Shown here one piece after another: positions 7,601-16,212 of a stretch of 64,000 nucleotides of DNA. A model generated the notes under the pieces. It saw nothing but the letters and a program-made list of their open reading frames with translations, was not told the DNA's origin and searched no databases. The stretch is taken from NCBI GenBank assembly GCA_964622255.1, contig CAZUPK010000098.1, forward strand, positions 1 through 64,000. The letters run 5' to 3'. This DNA is from SZUA-1377 sp964622255 (lineage in GTDB: Bacteria > Campylobacterota > Campylobacteria > Campylobacterales > QNZT01). Within the stretch, counting starts at the first letter, position 1. Each line of letters opens with the position of its first letter. The translations under genes and the position numbers were made by a program.

Positions 7601-9547
7601 ATGGCTAGTTATGAAGATTATAAAAAGAATGTTAAATTACTAAATAAACTTGCGTACTATTACTATGTTTTGGATGATCCTAGGGCTAGTGATGAAGAGT
7701 ATGATAAACTCTATCATCAAGTGCTTGAGTTTGAAAAAAAGTATCCCAATAAAATCTTAAAAGATTCTCCAACTCAAAGGGTAGGGGATGTTTTACTTGA
7801 CGGTTTTAAAAAAGCAAAGCATATAAAAAAAATGTGGAGTATGGAGGATATCTTTAATCACAAAGAGCTTGTGGAGTGGGTTGATAGAGTTAAAAAAAGC
7901 TTTAGTAAAGTTGGCTTTATTTGTGAGCCAAAGTTTGATGGAGCAAGTTTAAATATCATCTATGAAAACGGTCTTTTAAAACAGGCTATCACAAGAGGTG
8001 ATGGAGAGGTTGGTGAGGATGTAACTTCAAATGTTAAAACTATCCGTTCCATTCCACTTTCTATATCCTATAAAGAGCTTATAGAGATAAGAGGAGAAGT
8101 TGTTATAAGAAAAAGTGATTTTGAAAAGATAAATGAGGAGCGACTAAAAAGTGGTGAATCACTTTTTGCAAATCCAAGAAATGCATCTGCTGGAAGTTTA
8201 AGGCAACTTGACCCTAACATCACGGCAAAAAGAAGACTATACTTTTATCCTTGGGGAATAGGAAAGAGTTCTTTGGAGTTTAAACTTTACTCAAAGAGGA
8301 TGGATTTTGTTTATAGTTTGGGATTTTTAAAGCCACCATTTTCTAAAAAATGTGAAGGTGTAGGTGGTATAGAAGAGGCTTACAAGGAGGCTACAAAACT
8401 TCGCGATAGTTATCCTATTATGCTTGATGGAATGGTTATAAAGATTGATGAGGTAAGTAAACAAGAGAGTTTGGGTTACACACAGAAGTATCCAAGATGG
8501 ATGTGTGCATATAAGTTTCCAGCGATTGAAAAGACCACTACTATAAAAGATATCATCCCTCAAGTTGGAAGAACTGGTGTTATAACTCCCGTAGCAGTGG
8601 TTGAGCCTGTGGATATAGAGGGTGCTATGGTTGAAAGAGCCACACTTCATAACTATGATGAGATAAGAAGAAAAGATATAAGGATAGGAGATCGGGTTAT
8701 AATCATAAGAAGTGGAGATGTGATACCAAAAATCATAAAGGTTTTAGAGAATTTTCGCGATGGCGATGAGGAGGAAGTTGTTCCTCCAAAATTTTGTCCT
8801 AAGTGTAAAAGTGAGCTTTTAGAAGAGAAGATACTCTTAAAGTGTCAAAACTTAGAGTGTCCGGCAAGAGTTGTAAACTCTATCATCTATTTTGCATCTA
8901 AAAAGTGTTTAAATATAGACGGACTTGGTAAAAAAATAGTAGAGCAACTCTATCAAAAGGGGCTTGTAAAGAGTGTTTTGGATATTTTTAGTCTAAAAAA
9001 AGAGGAACTTTTAAAACTTGAGGGATTTAAAGAGAAAAAGGCTGAAAATCTTTTAAATGCTATAGAAGCTATTAAGGGTGTTGAGTGCTGGAGATTTGTT
9101 AATGCTTTGGGGATTGAGCATATCGGAGAAGTTGCAAGTAAAAAGCTTTGTGAAAAGTTTGGATTGGAGCTTGAAGAGCTTTCAAAGAGGGAAGTTTTAG
9201 AACTTGATGGTTTTGGTGAGGAGATGGCTGAGTCGGTGGAAGAGTTTTTTAGGGTAAATCATAACTTTGTTCAAATTTTAAAAACTCTCCTTAAGCCAAA
9301 AGTTCCAGAAAAAAAAGAGATAAAAGAGTCTAAGTTTAGCGGAAAAACTGTTGTTATAACCGGAACTTTGTCAAAGCCAAGAGATGAGTTTAAAGTTCTT
9401 TTAGAGAGTCTTGGAGCAAAAGTTACAAACTCTGTTTCTAAAAAGACTGATTTTTTACTCTATGGAGAAAATGCAGGAAGTAAGCTTGAAAAAGCTAAAA
9501 ATCTTGGAGTTACACTTTTAAATGAAGAGGATTTAGAAGATGTATGA
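7601..9547 (+). CDS. ligA: NAD-dependent DNA ligase LigA
   Basis: Full length (648 aa), with all expected parts: the adenylation motif PKFDGAS with nucleophile K111, the OB fold, a four-cysteine zinc finger (CPKC...CQNLEC around 400-425), a helix-hairpin-helix region and a C-terminal BRCT domain (about 575-648). It seals Okazaki fragments and repair nicks using NAD. Its last 8 bp overlap the next small gene, which suggests translational coupling with two proteins of unknown role. Confidence 0.97.
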   Translation: MASYEDYKKNVKLLNKLAYYYYVLDDPRASDEEYDKLYHQVLEFEKKYPNKILKDSPTQRVGDVLLDGFKKAKHIKKMWSMEDIFNHKELVEWVDRVKKSFSKVGFICEPKFDGASLNIIYENGLLKQAITRGDGEVGEDVTSNVKTIRSIPLSISYKELIEIRGEVVIRKSDFEKINEERLKSGESLFANPRNASAGSLRQLDPNITAKRRLYFYPWGIGKSSLEFKLYSKRMDFVYSLGFLKPPFSKKCEGVGGIEEAYKEATKLRDSYPIMLDGMVIKIDEVSKQESLGYTQKYPRWMCAYKFPAIEKTTTIKDIIPQVGRTGVITPVAVVEPVDIEGAMVERATLHNYDEIRRKDIRIGDRVIIIRSGDVIPKIIKVLENFRDGDEEEVVPPKFCPKCKSELLEEKILLKCQNLECPARVVNSIIYFASKKCLNIDGLGKKIVEQLYQKGLVKSVLDIFSLKKEELLKLEGFKEKKAENLLNAIEAIKGVECWRFVNALGIEHIGEVASKKLCEKFGLELEELSKREVLELDGFGEEMAESVEEFFRVNHNFVQILKTLLKPKVPEKKEIKESKFSGKTVVITGTLSKPRDEFKVLLESLGAKVTNSVSKKTDFLLYGENAGSKLEKAKNLGVTLLNEEDLEDV

Positions 9548-9851
9548 TTTGGAGTTTTGGCTTTGGTTTATTATCTTAGGAGCGATATTGACATATATCG
9601 TTTTAGGGATACTTTTTGCATTTGAAGGTATCTTGGCTATGGGAGGAAGCCATTTTGCCATAAGATGGATAAGAAAAAGATTTACATTAAAGGGTTTTTT
9701 ATTTGCAGTCGAGTTATGTTATCCTTTTTTTTTGCTAATGTATTTTTTTATGGAGCTTTTACCATACTATCTAAAAATGGATGATGAACTTACTAAGTTT
9801 GACATATCAAGAATGATTTTAAATATATATGAAGATGAGTATAGGTTATGA
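9540..9851 (+). CDS. Small membrane protein of unknown function
   Basis: 103 residues with two strongly hydrophobic segments (about 7-33 and 53-75) separated by a basic stretch (RWIRKRF), and an acidic C-terminal tail. No family recognised. It overlaps ligA by 8 bp and the following gene by 4 bp (ATGA), so the three genes are almost certainly co-transcribed. Real coding is supported by this tight packing and by codon use like its neighbours. Confidence 0.65.
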   Translation: MYDLEFWLWFIILGAILTYIVLGILFAFEGILAMGGSHFAIRWIRKRFTLKGFLFAVELCYPFFLLMYFFMELLPYYLKMDDELTKFDISRMILNIYEDEYRL

Positions 9852-10339
9852 TGAAATCAGAATACATCGAATATATATTTTTATTTTTTATATCTTTTGG
9901 AATTTTAAAACAGTGTAAATTTTATTTGAAAAGAAGAAAGTTATTAAAACATTGGAAAAATATAAGAAAAGCATATCCTAAAGATGATTTTGCAACTATA
10001 AAAAAGGCTATTAAAAGGATAAGAGCTATAGAGGATGATCCTCTTTTATTATTACTTGAAGCTCAAATGTATCTTGAGGGAAATAGTGTTTTTAAAAATC
10101 CTGCAAAGACTATTGAACTTTTAAAACGAATAGATGAAATACCATTTCCTACTAAAAATTATTTTGAAAAAAATAAATATACAAAAAAATTTAGTGAGAA
10201 AATATATAGAAAGAAGTCGAAAAGGGAGAAACATCTCAAAAAAGTGAAAGAAAAAGCCAGAGAAATATGGAACCAAAATGACTTTTGGGAGCTAGATTAT
10301 AAATATAAAATCATTCATATGCACAATGGAGCAAAGTAA
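9848..10339 (+). CDS. Basic, N-terminally membrane-anchored protein of unknown function
   Basis: 163 residues. One N-terminal hydrophobic segment (about 8-22) is followed by a very Lys-rich helical region with a TPR-like stretch (IEDDPLLLLLEAQMYLEG) and a basic coiled-coil-like segment (about 120-150). Reads ATGATG at the overlap with the previous gene. No family recognised. It is the last gene of the ligA run, before a terminator. Confidence 0.6.
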   Translation: MMKSEYIEYIFLFFISFGILKQCKFYLKRRKLLKHWKNIRKAYPKDDFATIKKAIKRIRAIEDDPLLLLLEAQMYLEGNSVFKNPAKTIELLKRIDEIPFPTKNYFEKNKYTKKFSEKIYRKKSKREKHLKKVKEKAREIWNQNDFWELDYKYKIIHMHNGAK

Positions 10340-10411
10340 AGAGTGTGCTACCACCCACCAAAGATGATACAAATACAAGAGACTGTGGATTAGGTCAATA
10401 AGATAACAAAA

Positions 10412-10442
10412 AGCCCAATCGTCTTTAGCGACTGGGTTTTTT
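10412..10442. terminator. Bidirectional terminator between the ligA run and rpsO
   Basis: The stem AGCCCAATCG/CGACTGGGTT (10412-10421 with 10429-10438, one mismatch and one G-T) is flanked by AAAAA on the left and TTTTTT on the right. It works in both directions and lies between converging genes. Confidence 0.8.
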
Positions 10443-10447
10443 ACAAT

Positions 10448-10729
10448 CTATACAACAGATCTATCTCTTATACCTAAAGCTTTGATAACTTCGGTATATT
10501 TTGTATAATCTTTTTTTCTAAGATATTTCATAAGTCTTTTTCTTTGACCTACTAATTTTAAAAGTCCTAATCTTGAACTATGATCCTTTTTATTTATTTT
10601 TAGATGCTCTGTTAAATAAGATATTCTCTCACTTAATAGTGCTATTTGAACTTCTGGAGAACCTGTATCATTCTCACCTCTTGCAAATTTCTTTATGATT
10701 TCAGACTTCTTCGCCGAATCTAAAGCCAT
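10448..10729 (-). CDS. rpsO: 30S ribosomal protein S15
   Basis: 93 residues, close to the usual 89. Family signatures GSPEVQIALLSERI, HLKINKKDHSSRLGLL and GQRKRLMKYLRKKD are intact. S15 binds 16S rRNA helices 20-22 early in small-subunit assembly. An excellent AGGAGGT lies before the ATG. It appears to be a single-gene unit. Confidence 0.97.
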   Translation of the reverse strand: MALDSAKKSEIIKKFARGENDTGSPEVQIALLSERISYLTEHLKINKKDHSSRLGLLKLVGQRKRLMKYLRKKDYTKYTEVIKALGIRDRSVV

Positions 10730-10817
10730 ACTGACCTCCTGATTGGTATTTTAATTTACTCATAAGAGTGGGGGAGAATTATACATATTGTAGCTTAATT
10801 TTAGATATTTTTTTTAA

Positions 10818-11004
10818 CACACTCAACTCCTTTGTTAATCGTGTCAAATCAATATCCATTAAAAAGATTTGGAAATTACATCAGGATGTTTTGCAAAAAC
10901 ACTTTTGGAAGGAAAAAACTTTTTGGACTGATGGCTACCTTGTCTGTTTAGTAGGTGAAACAAGTCCTAAGATTATAAGAAGATACATACAAAATCAAGA
11001 CTAA
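10818..11004 (+). pseudogene. C-terminal remnant of an IS200/IS605 TnpA transposase
   Basis: The frame ends with HFWKEKTFWTDGYLVCLVG and then IIRRYIQNQD. This is the characteristic tail of IS200/IS605 Y1 transposases (FW-x-x-GYF...., then the helix carrying the catalytic Tyr in RRYI-x-x-Q). The N-terminal HUH domain is absent: upstream bases in this frame give a low-complexity hydrophobic stretch, and rpsO begins just beyond. This is therefore a truncated, inactive copy. The frame is technically open from 10768, but only the part from about 10818 looks homologous. Confidence 0.8.
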
Positions 11005-11013
11005 AGCCTTGTG

Positions 11014-11052
11014 GCATTCATCCCGACGGCTAAAGAGCATTGGGATGAATGC
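11014..11052 (+). repeat. Right-end hairpin of the IS200/IS605 remnant
   Basis: A perfect 11-bp inverted repeat, GCATTCATCCC at 11014-11024 and GGGATGAATGC at 11042-11052, with a 17-base loop. It lies 10 bp after the tnpA stop, where subterminal hairpins of this IS family sit. A related, partly deleted copy is at 56470-56545. Confidence 0.75.
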
Positions 11053-11058
11053 TAAGAA

Positions 11059-12312
11059 TTATTTTCTAACCCTTCTTTTTTTTCTTTTTTTTCTCTTTTT
11101 ATAGTGTGGGAAATATTTTGAATAGTTTGATGAAGCATTCCACAAAAGCCAACCTGAAGTTCCTAGTTGCTCACAAGCTCTTATTTGATTATTTAATTCT
11201 CTTTGACCAAATCTTTTTCTACCAAAGGCATAATCATCGAAAGCTTGTAACCAAGGTTTAAAATCTTTCGGTTTTAAGCCATGCTTTCTCATAGAACTTT
11301 TAAGACTATTTTTTACAACCTTATATGTATTTTTTGTAGGATTTCTAAGTCCTGGTATTCCATAAGTAAATCCTGAGGGATAAAGCATTGGAGATATATA
11401 ATCAACATGTTTTTTAAGTGCTTTATTGTTATGTCCTATACCAAGATCATTTTTTGCCCAACAAGCTGCACCAAAAGTATTTATTGCTAAAAAAATATTG
11501 TATGGTATTAGTGTATGTTTTACTTTAGCTAAAAATTTGTTAAGGGTTTTTACCCTCTCTCTTTGATTATTTTTATGTCCATAATTCAAACCGTTGCAAG
11601 CGGGAAATCTGATATAATCAAGCTGTATTTCATCAAATCCATATTTGGCTATCTCCTTTATTAGGCTTATATTATAGTTTTGCACAAAACTTTTATACGG
11701 ATTTACCCACCATAGTTTATCCCTATCTCTAAAAATCTTTCTATTTTTTCTAATTGCAAGAGATGGTTTTTTTCTTGCTAATAAATCATCTTTAAATACT
11801 GAAAATCTAGCTATTAAATAGACACCATATTTTTTTAAAAATTTTACAAATTTTTTAGGACTTACCTTTGCACTACATCGATAAGCTCCTATGGCTTTAG
11901 CAAGTTTGTTGTTTCCTTTAAAAGTAAGATAACCTTTTGCTATCTTCACATCAACTACTAAAGTATTTATCTGTGTTCTTGTGGCTATATTTAGTATTTG
12001 TCTAAGCCTTTTTTTGTTTTTAATTGCACCCATAGATACATAGAGTGCTTTAGTGGTATATTTTCTTAAAATAACACTACTATTATTTTTAAATTTGATA
12101 CTTTTTCTCCGATAGCCTTTTGCTCTAAATGAGAGTTTATTGCTAACAGCATTTATTTTAAAAGTTCCATTTTTTTTTGTTAAAACTGTTTCTAATTCAC
12201 TTGTAACCCTTGCTTTATATATGGGACTGCCTGATGGACTAACAACTATGCCATTGAGTATTTGTGCAAACATAGATGTTATAAAAAATAGTAGTATCAA
12301 AAACATTTTCAT
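11059..12312 (-). CDS. Secreted putative glycoside hydrolase (DUF4015-type) with basic tail
   Basis: 417 residues. A signal peptide (MKMFLILLFFITSMFA) is followed by a carboxypeptidase-regulatory-like beta domain (about 20-75: VVSPSGSPIYKARVTSELET). A TIM-barrel-like region carries the family motifs LVVDVKIAKGYL, FDEIQLDYIRFP and VDYISPMLYPSGF. These match the putative glycoside hydrolase family PF13200, whose substrate is not established. The last 17 residues are almost all Lys/Arg (KKRKKRKKRRVRK), unusual for a secreted enzyme and perhaps for binding anionic polymers. Followed by the IS remnant. Confidence 0.75.
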   Translation of the reverse strand: MKMFLILLFFITSMFAQILNGIVVSPSGSPIYKARVTSELETVLTKKNGTFKINAVSNKLSFRAKGYRRKSIKFKNNSSVILRKYTTKALYVSMGAIKNKKRLRQILNIATRTQINTLVVDVKIAKGYLTFKGNNKLAKAIGAYRCSAKVSPKKFVKFLKKYGVYLIARFSVFKDDLLARKKPSLAIRKNRKIFRDRDKLWWVNPYKSFVQNYNISLIKEIAKYGFDEIQLDYIRFPACNGLNYGHKNNQRERVKTLNKFLAKVKHTLIPYNIFLAINTFGAACWAKNDLGIGHNNKALKKHVDYISPMLYPSGFTYGIPGLRNPTKNTYKVVKNSLKSSMRKHGLKPKDFKPWLQAFDDYAFGRKRFGQRELNNQIRACEQLGTSGWLLWNASSNYSKYFPHYKKRKKRKKRRVRK

Positions 12313-12489
12313 AACCAGTTACCTTATTATTATTTATGATGATGATTTAAAAAAGTATTGTAAAATAATATTTACCTCGTCATTAATATATCATTATTTT
12401 TTTTAGTAAAAATTGACTTTTATCAAAAATTTATTTTTTAATCAACTTTTGATAAAATGTGGTAAAAATGTTACAAAATAGGAGAAAAA

Positions 12490-13053
12490 ATGGCATCATA
12501 TTCGATGGGAGATCTGAAAAAAGGTTTAAAGATAGAGTTAAATGGGATACCATATAAAATAGTGGAATATTTGCATGTAAAACCTGGAAAAGGTGCGGCA
12601 TTTGTAAGATGCAAAATAAAATCTTATCTAAATGGAAAAGTAATAGAGAAAACTTTCCATGCAGGTGATAAGTGTGAAAAACCAGATATGGTTCAAAAAG
12701 TTATGCAATATCTCTATGATGACGGTGAGTATTTGCAATTTATGGATAATGAAACTTATGATCAGATAGGTTTAACTCACGAACAAGTTGGAGATAGCAT
12801 AAAATGGCTTGTAGATGGTATGAATGTTGATATTCTTTTTCACAATGCAAAAGCGATAGATGTTGAGGTTCCTCAAACTGTAGAGCTTAAGATAGTTGAT
12901 ACTCCACCAAACTTTAAGGGTGATAGTCAAGGAGGAAAGAAACCTGCAACTTTAGAGAGTGGTGCTGTTGTTCAAGTTCCTTTCCATATTTTAGAAGGTG
13001 ATGTTATAAGGGTTGATACCATAAAAGGTGAATACTTAGAAAAAGTAAAATAA
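12490..13053 (+). CDS. efp: Translation elongation factor P
   Basis: 187 residues, the family length, with three beta-barrel domains. The modifiable tip lysine is K34 in VKPGKGAAF, and the C-terminal domain ends VDTIKGEYLEKVK. EF-P relieves ribosome stalling at polyproline. K34 implies beta-lysylation by EpmA/EpmB or another modification, but no modification gene is in the window. AGGAG precedes the ATG. Confidence 0.97.
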   Translation: MASYSMGDLKKGLKIELNGIPYKIVEYLHVKPGKGAAFVRCKIKSYLNGKVIEKTFHAGDKCEKPDMVQKVMQYLYDDGEYLQFMDNETYDQIGLTHEQVGDSIKWLVDGMNVDILFHNAKAIDVEVPQTVELKIVDTPPNFKGDSQGGKKPATLESGAVVQVPFHILEGDVIRVDTIKGEYLEKVK

Positions 13054-13099
13054 ATATTGAAATAAGAGGAATTGGTAAGTAAAAAATAAGGAGGTTTTT

Positions 13100-13651
13100 A
13101 TGGCTAAAGTTTTAGTTCCGTTGGCAAATGGTTTTGAAGAGATAGAGGCCGTTACTATTATAGATATTTTAAGAAGAGGCGGAGTAGAGGTTACTACTGC
13201 TTCACTAAACTTGGATGAGGAGGTTCAAGGTTCAAATGGCATAACTATTTTGGCAAATACTCTTATAAACTATGTAACGGCAGATGAATTTGATATGATA
13301 GTTTTACCGGGTGGAATACCGGGAGCAGAACACTTAAGAGATGATACAAGAATCCAAGAGCTTTTAAAAGAGTTTGATGGTATGGGTAAAAAAGTAGGTG
13401 CTATCTGTGCGGCTCCCATAGCTTTATATAGTGCAGGAGTTTTAAAAGACGAATATACTTGCTATCCGGGATATGAGCAAGTTATAAAAAACTCTGATTT
13501 TAAAGAACAAAAAGTCGTTAAGAGTAAAAATATTTTAACTTCAAGAGGTCCTGGAACCGCTATGTGTTTTGCTTTAGAGATTGTAAAACAGCTTGTTGGG
13601 GATGAAACTTATGAGCAGTTAAAAGCTGGACTTTTGGCTGAGTTTTGTTAG
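13100..13651 (+). CDS. DJ-1/PfpI family protein (ThiJ/YajL-like)
   Basis: 183 residues. It has the DJ-1 fold signatures LANGFEEIEA near the N terminus (conserved Glu), the nucleophile-elbow motif GAICAAP (Cys about 105) and LTSRGPGTA near 150. Family members are redox-sensitive chaperones or glyoxalase/deglycase-type enzymes, and the exact reaction is disputed. A strong AAGGAGG precedes the ATG. Its stop overlaps the start of the YigZ gene. Confidence 0.92.
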   Translation: MAKVLVPLANGFEEIEAVTIIDILRRGGVEVTTASLNLDEEVQGSNGITILANTLINYVTADEFDMIVLPGGIPGAEHLRDDTRIQELLKEFDGMGKKVGAICAAPIALYSAGVLKDEYTCYPGYEQVIKNSDFKEQKVVKSKNILTSRGPGTAMCFALEIVKQLVGDETYEQLKAGLLAEFC

Positions 13652-14211
13652 TAGTTAAAGATATATTTTTTAGCGAATATGAGATAAAAAAGTCAAAGTT
13701 TATCTCATATATTGCCCCTTTTAGTGATTTTGATACACTTTTAGAAAAACTTAAAAATGAACACCCAAAGGCTAGACATTTTGTGTATGCTTATAGATAT
13801 TTAAATAGGTTTAACCAGATAGTAGAAAACTTCAGTGATGATAGAGAACCTAAAGGGACTTCGGGAAAACCTACTTTAGCAACACTTGCTGGAAAAGATA
13901 TAGTAAATAGTTGTGTTATAACGGTTAGATACTTTGGTGGTATAAAACTAGGAATGGGTGGACTTGTTAGAGCTTATAGCGATAGTGCAAATTTAGCTAT
14001 AAGAGAGGCAGAGTTGCTAGAGTATAAAGATGAAAAAACTTTTGAGTTTAACATAGAGTATAGTAAACTTCAAAGATATGAGTATGTAGCAAATAAACTT
14101 AATATAAAAGTGGTTGATAAAGTGTTTAGTGAAAAAGTTACATTTAAAATAGTTTGTGAAGATAAAAAAAAAGAGGAGTTTTTAAAGGAGGTGTTTTTAC
14201 ACACCTCCTAG
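13645..14211 (+). CDS. YigZ/IMPACT family protein
   Basis: 188 residues. The N-terminal IMPACT domain has KKSKFISYIAP, EHPKARHFVYAY, DDREPKGTSGKP and RYFGGIKLGMGGLVRAYSDSA, the family hallmark. A smaller ferredoxin-like C-terminal domain follows. The role in bacteria is not settled. The likely start is TTG at 13645, overlapping the DJ-1 stop by 7 bp, with no ATG available before the conserved domain. The 3' end contains a perfect inverted repeat (GGAGGTGT/ACACACCTCC). Confidence 0.88.
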   Translation: MLVVKDIFFSEYEIKKSKFISYIAPFSDFDTLLEKLKNEHPKARHFVYAYRYLNRFNQIVENFSDDREPKGTSGKPTLATLAGKDIVNSCVITVRYFGGIKLGMGGLVRAYSDSANLAIREAELLEYKDEKTFEFNIEYSKLQRYEYVANKLNIKVVDKVFSEKVTFKIVCEDKKKEEFLKEVFLHTS

Positions 14212-14240
14212 ATACTGAACCATTGGTTCAACTAGTATCT
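14188..14240. terminator. Two hairpins between converging YigZ and RRM genes
   Basis: First, AGGAGGTGT/ACACACCTCCT lies at the end of the YigZ gene. Second, AGATACT (14210-14216) pairs with AGTATCT (14234-14240), enclosing GAACCATTGGTTC. The genes converge here. There is no clear T-run, so these may be weak terminators or 3'-end stabilisers. Confidence 0.45.
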
Positions 14241-14507
14241 ATTGTAGTTACTTCTTTGTCTGGGTTCTCTGGGTTTTGCTTTATTTACTTTAAGGTTTCT
14301 TCCTTCAAACTCTTTATCATTTAACTCTTTGACAGCCTTGTTTGCTTCGTTGCTATTATTCATCGTTACAAAACCAAAACCTTTTGATCTTCTTGTTTCT
14401 CTGTCTGTTATGATTTTTACATTTTCTACATCACCAAAACCTGAAAATAGGTTTCTTAAACTCTCTTGTGTTGTCTTGTAAGACAAGTTACCAACATATA
14501 TTTGCAT
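14232..14507 (-). CDS. Small RRM RNA-binding protein
   Basis: 91 residues consisting of one RNA-recognition motif with RNP2 IYVGNL (3-8) and RNP1 KGFGFVTM (42-49), plus a short Arg/Asn tail. Such single-RRM proteins occur in cyanobacteria and Campylobacterota. Their targets are generally unknown, though cold or RNA-chaperone roles are suggested. It is a single-gene unit read towards the YigZ gene. Confidence 0.93.
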   Translation of the reverse strand: MQIYVGNLSYKTTQESLRNLFSGFGDVENVKIITDRETRRSKGFGFVTMNNSNEANKAVKELNDKEFEGRNLKVNKAKPREPRQRSNYNRY

Positions 14508-14655
14508 ATATTCTACCTTATAAAAAATTTATATTGATTAATAGTTTAATGCAGTATTTCAGCAGTAAGTATTAAAAAATATTCAATTAGCTATGATACA
14601 GTTTATTTTATTAAAGTCTGCTATAATTCCCAAAAAACTTTGATTGAGGTATAAA

Positions 14656-15369
14656 ATGGGTAGAGCATTTGAATATAGAAGAGCAGCTAAAGAGAAAAGA
14701 TGGGATAAAATGTCAAAACTTTTTCCAAAACTAGCAAAAAATATCACTATAGCAGCAAAAGAGGGTGGAAGTTCCGATCCTGAGATGAATTCAAAACTAA
14801 GAGCAGCCATAGCAACAGCAAAAGCTCAAAACCTTCCAAAAGACAATATAGAAGCAGCGATAAAAAGAGCTTTTGGAAAAGATGCATCAGATATAAAAGA
14901 GGTGAGATATGATGGTAAAGCTCCACACGGTGCTTTGATTATAGTTGAGTGTGCAACTGACAATCCGACAAGAACGGTAGCAAATGTAAAAGCTATCTTT
15001 AATAAAAATGGAGGGGAGGTTTTAACTACTGGAAGTCTTGATTTTATGTTTACAAGAAAAACTGTGGTTGAGTTTAAGAAAAAAGATGATACTGATTTGG
15101 AAGAGTTGGAGTTAGAGCTTATAGATGCCGGACTTGAGGAGTTGGATACGGATGGAGAAAATATCATAGCTTATGGGGCATTTGAGAGTTTTGGTAGTTT
15201 AAACAAAGCAATAGAAGATATGGGCTTAGAGATAGAAAAATCATCCTTAAAATATATCCCAAATACTCCTATAAGTTTTACCGAAGAGCAGATGGAGGAT
15301 ATAGAAAAACTTATAGATAAACTTGAAGATGATGATGATGTTCAAGCAGTTTATACAAATGTAGAGTAA
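14656..15369 (+). CDS. YebC/PmpR family protein
   Basis: 237 residues from ATG 14656. A longer frame from TTG 14644 exists, but GAGG sits 7 bases before this ATG and the family starts M-G-R-(A/S)-F-E-Y. Signatures are AKNITIAAKEGG, LPKDNIEAAIKRA and YDGKAPHGALIIVE. YebC proteins were named as transcription regulators. Recent work assigns some of them to translation of proline-rich stretches, which would fit near efp, but that is inference. The Rpn-type gene begins 5 bp downstream. Confidence 0.92.
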   Translation: MGRAFEYRRAAKEKRWDKMSKLFPKLAKNITIAAKEGGSSDPEMNSKLRAAIATAKAQNLPKDNIEAAIKRAFGKDASDIKEVRYDGKAPHGALIIVECATDNPTRTVANVKAIFNKNGGEVLTTGSLDFMFTRKTVVEFKKKDDTDLEELELELIDAGLEELDTDGENIIAYGAFESFGSLNKAIEDMGLEIEKSSLKYIPNTPISFTEEQMEDIEKLIDKLEDDDDVQAVYTNVE

Positions 15370-15374
15370 CTTTT

Positions 15375-16211
15375 ATGAAAAAGGATGTTTTATCAAAAGA
15401 GATTTTAATAACTATCATAAAGGATATTTCAAAACATATACTAAAGTTTGAAAAAGATATAAAAAAGATAGAGTTTATAAACAGTGAGTCAAACAGAGTA
15501 GAACAAAGAAGAGCAGATATTTTAGCAAAAATAGATGATGGGTTTATACTTCATCTTGAGATACAAAATAACAATGATATCTCTATGCCATATAGAATGC
15601 TTAGATATTTTACTGATATAAGATTTTTAACTCGTTTACCGATAAAACAATACATCATCTATATAGGTAAAACTCCACTAAGAATGGAAGATGGAGTTTA
15701 TGAAAATAATATAAACTATCGATACACACTTATAGATATACGAGATATTGATTGTGAACTTTTAATAAAAGAAGACACTCCAGATGCTTTGGTTTTGGCA
15801 ATTTTATGTGATTTCAAAGATAAAAATCCAAAAAATGTGGTAAAATATATCATAGATAGATTGATTTATCATACTAAAGATAATCTAAACAAATATAGAA
15901 AGTATCTTTTGATACTTGAAGAGTTTTCTAAAAATAGAGATTTGGAACAAGTTGTTAAGGAGCAAGAAATGTTGAGTGAAATCAAATATGAAGAGTTACC
16001 AAGTTATGAGATAGGGCTTGAAAAAGGTATGGAAAAAGGTATGGAAAAGGGTATGGAAAAAGGTATGGAAAAAGGTATGGAAAAAGGTATGGAAAAAGGT
16101 ATACAAGAGGGTAAAAAAATGGTTGCAAAAGTTTTACTACAAAGTCAATCCCTAGAGGAGGTTGCTAAGATAACAGGGCTTTCTATAGAGGTTTTAAAAG
16201 AGTTAAAATAG
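15375..16211 (+). CDS. Rpn/PD-(D/E)XK family nuclease with GMEK repeats
   Basis: 278 residues. The N-terminal half has the PD-(D/E)XK core of the Rpn/YhgA-like (transposase_31) group: RADILAKIDDGFILHLEIQ carries D and E-x-Q in the expected order, followed by MPYRMLRYFTDI. Residues 218-241 are six GMEK units, flanked by GLEK and GIQEGKK. The C terminus has a short helix-turn-helix-like segment (LEEVAKITGLSIEVLKEL). Rpn proteins are DNA endonucleases that promote recA-independent recombination or act in phage defence. The gene is wedged tightly between YebC and argD, which suggests insertion into an existing operon. Confidence 0.8.
   Translation: MKKDVLSKEILITIIKDISKHILKFEKDIKKIEFINSESNRVEQRRADILAKIDDGFILHLEIQNNNDISMPYRMLRYFTDIRFLTRLPIKQYIIYIGKTPLRMEDGVYENNINYRYTLIDIRDIDCELLIKEDTPDALVLAILCDFKDKNPKNVVKYIIDRLIYHTKDNLNKYRKYLLILEEFSKNRDLEQVVKEQEMLSEIKYEELPSYEIGLEKGMEKGMEKGMEKGMEKGMEKGMEKGIQEGKKMVAKVLLQSQSLEEVAKITGLSIEVLKELK
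16026..16097 (+). repeat. Six 12-bp tandem repeats (ggtatggaaaaa) in the Rpn-type gene
   Basis: Six units with only A/G variation in the A-run encode GMEK each. The unit is a multiple of 3, so slippage changes protein length without breaking the frame. Repeats at this place are typical of the family's C-terminal linker. Confidence 0.9.
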
Positions 16212-16212
16212 T

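Noticed and set aside
16026..16097. CRISPR-like array in the Rpn-type gene
   Set aside because: Units are 12 bp without spacers and encode GMEK in frame; simple tandem repeat.
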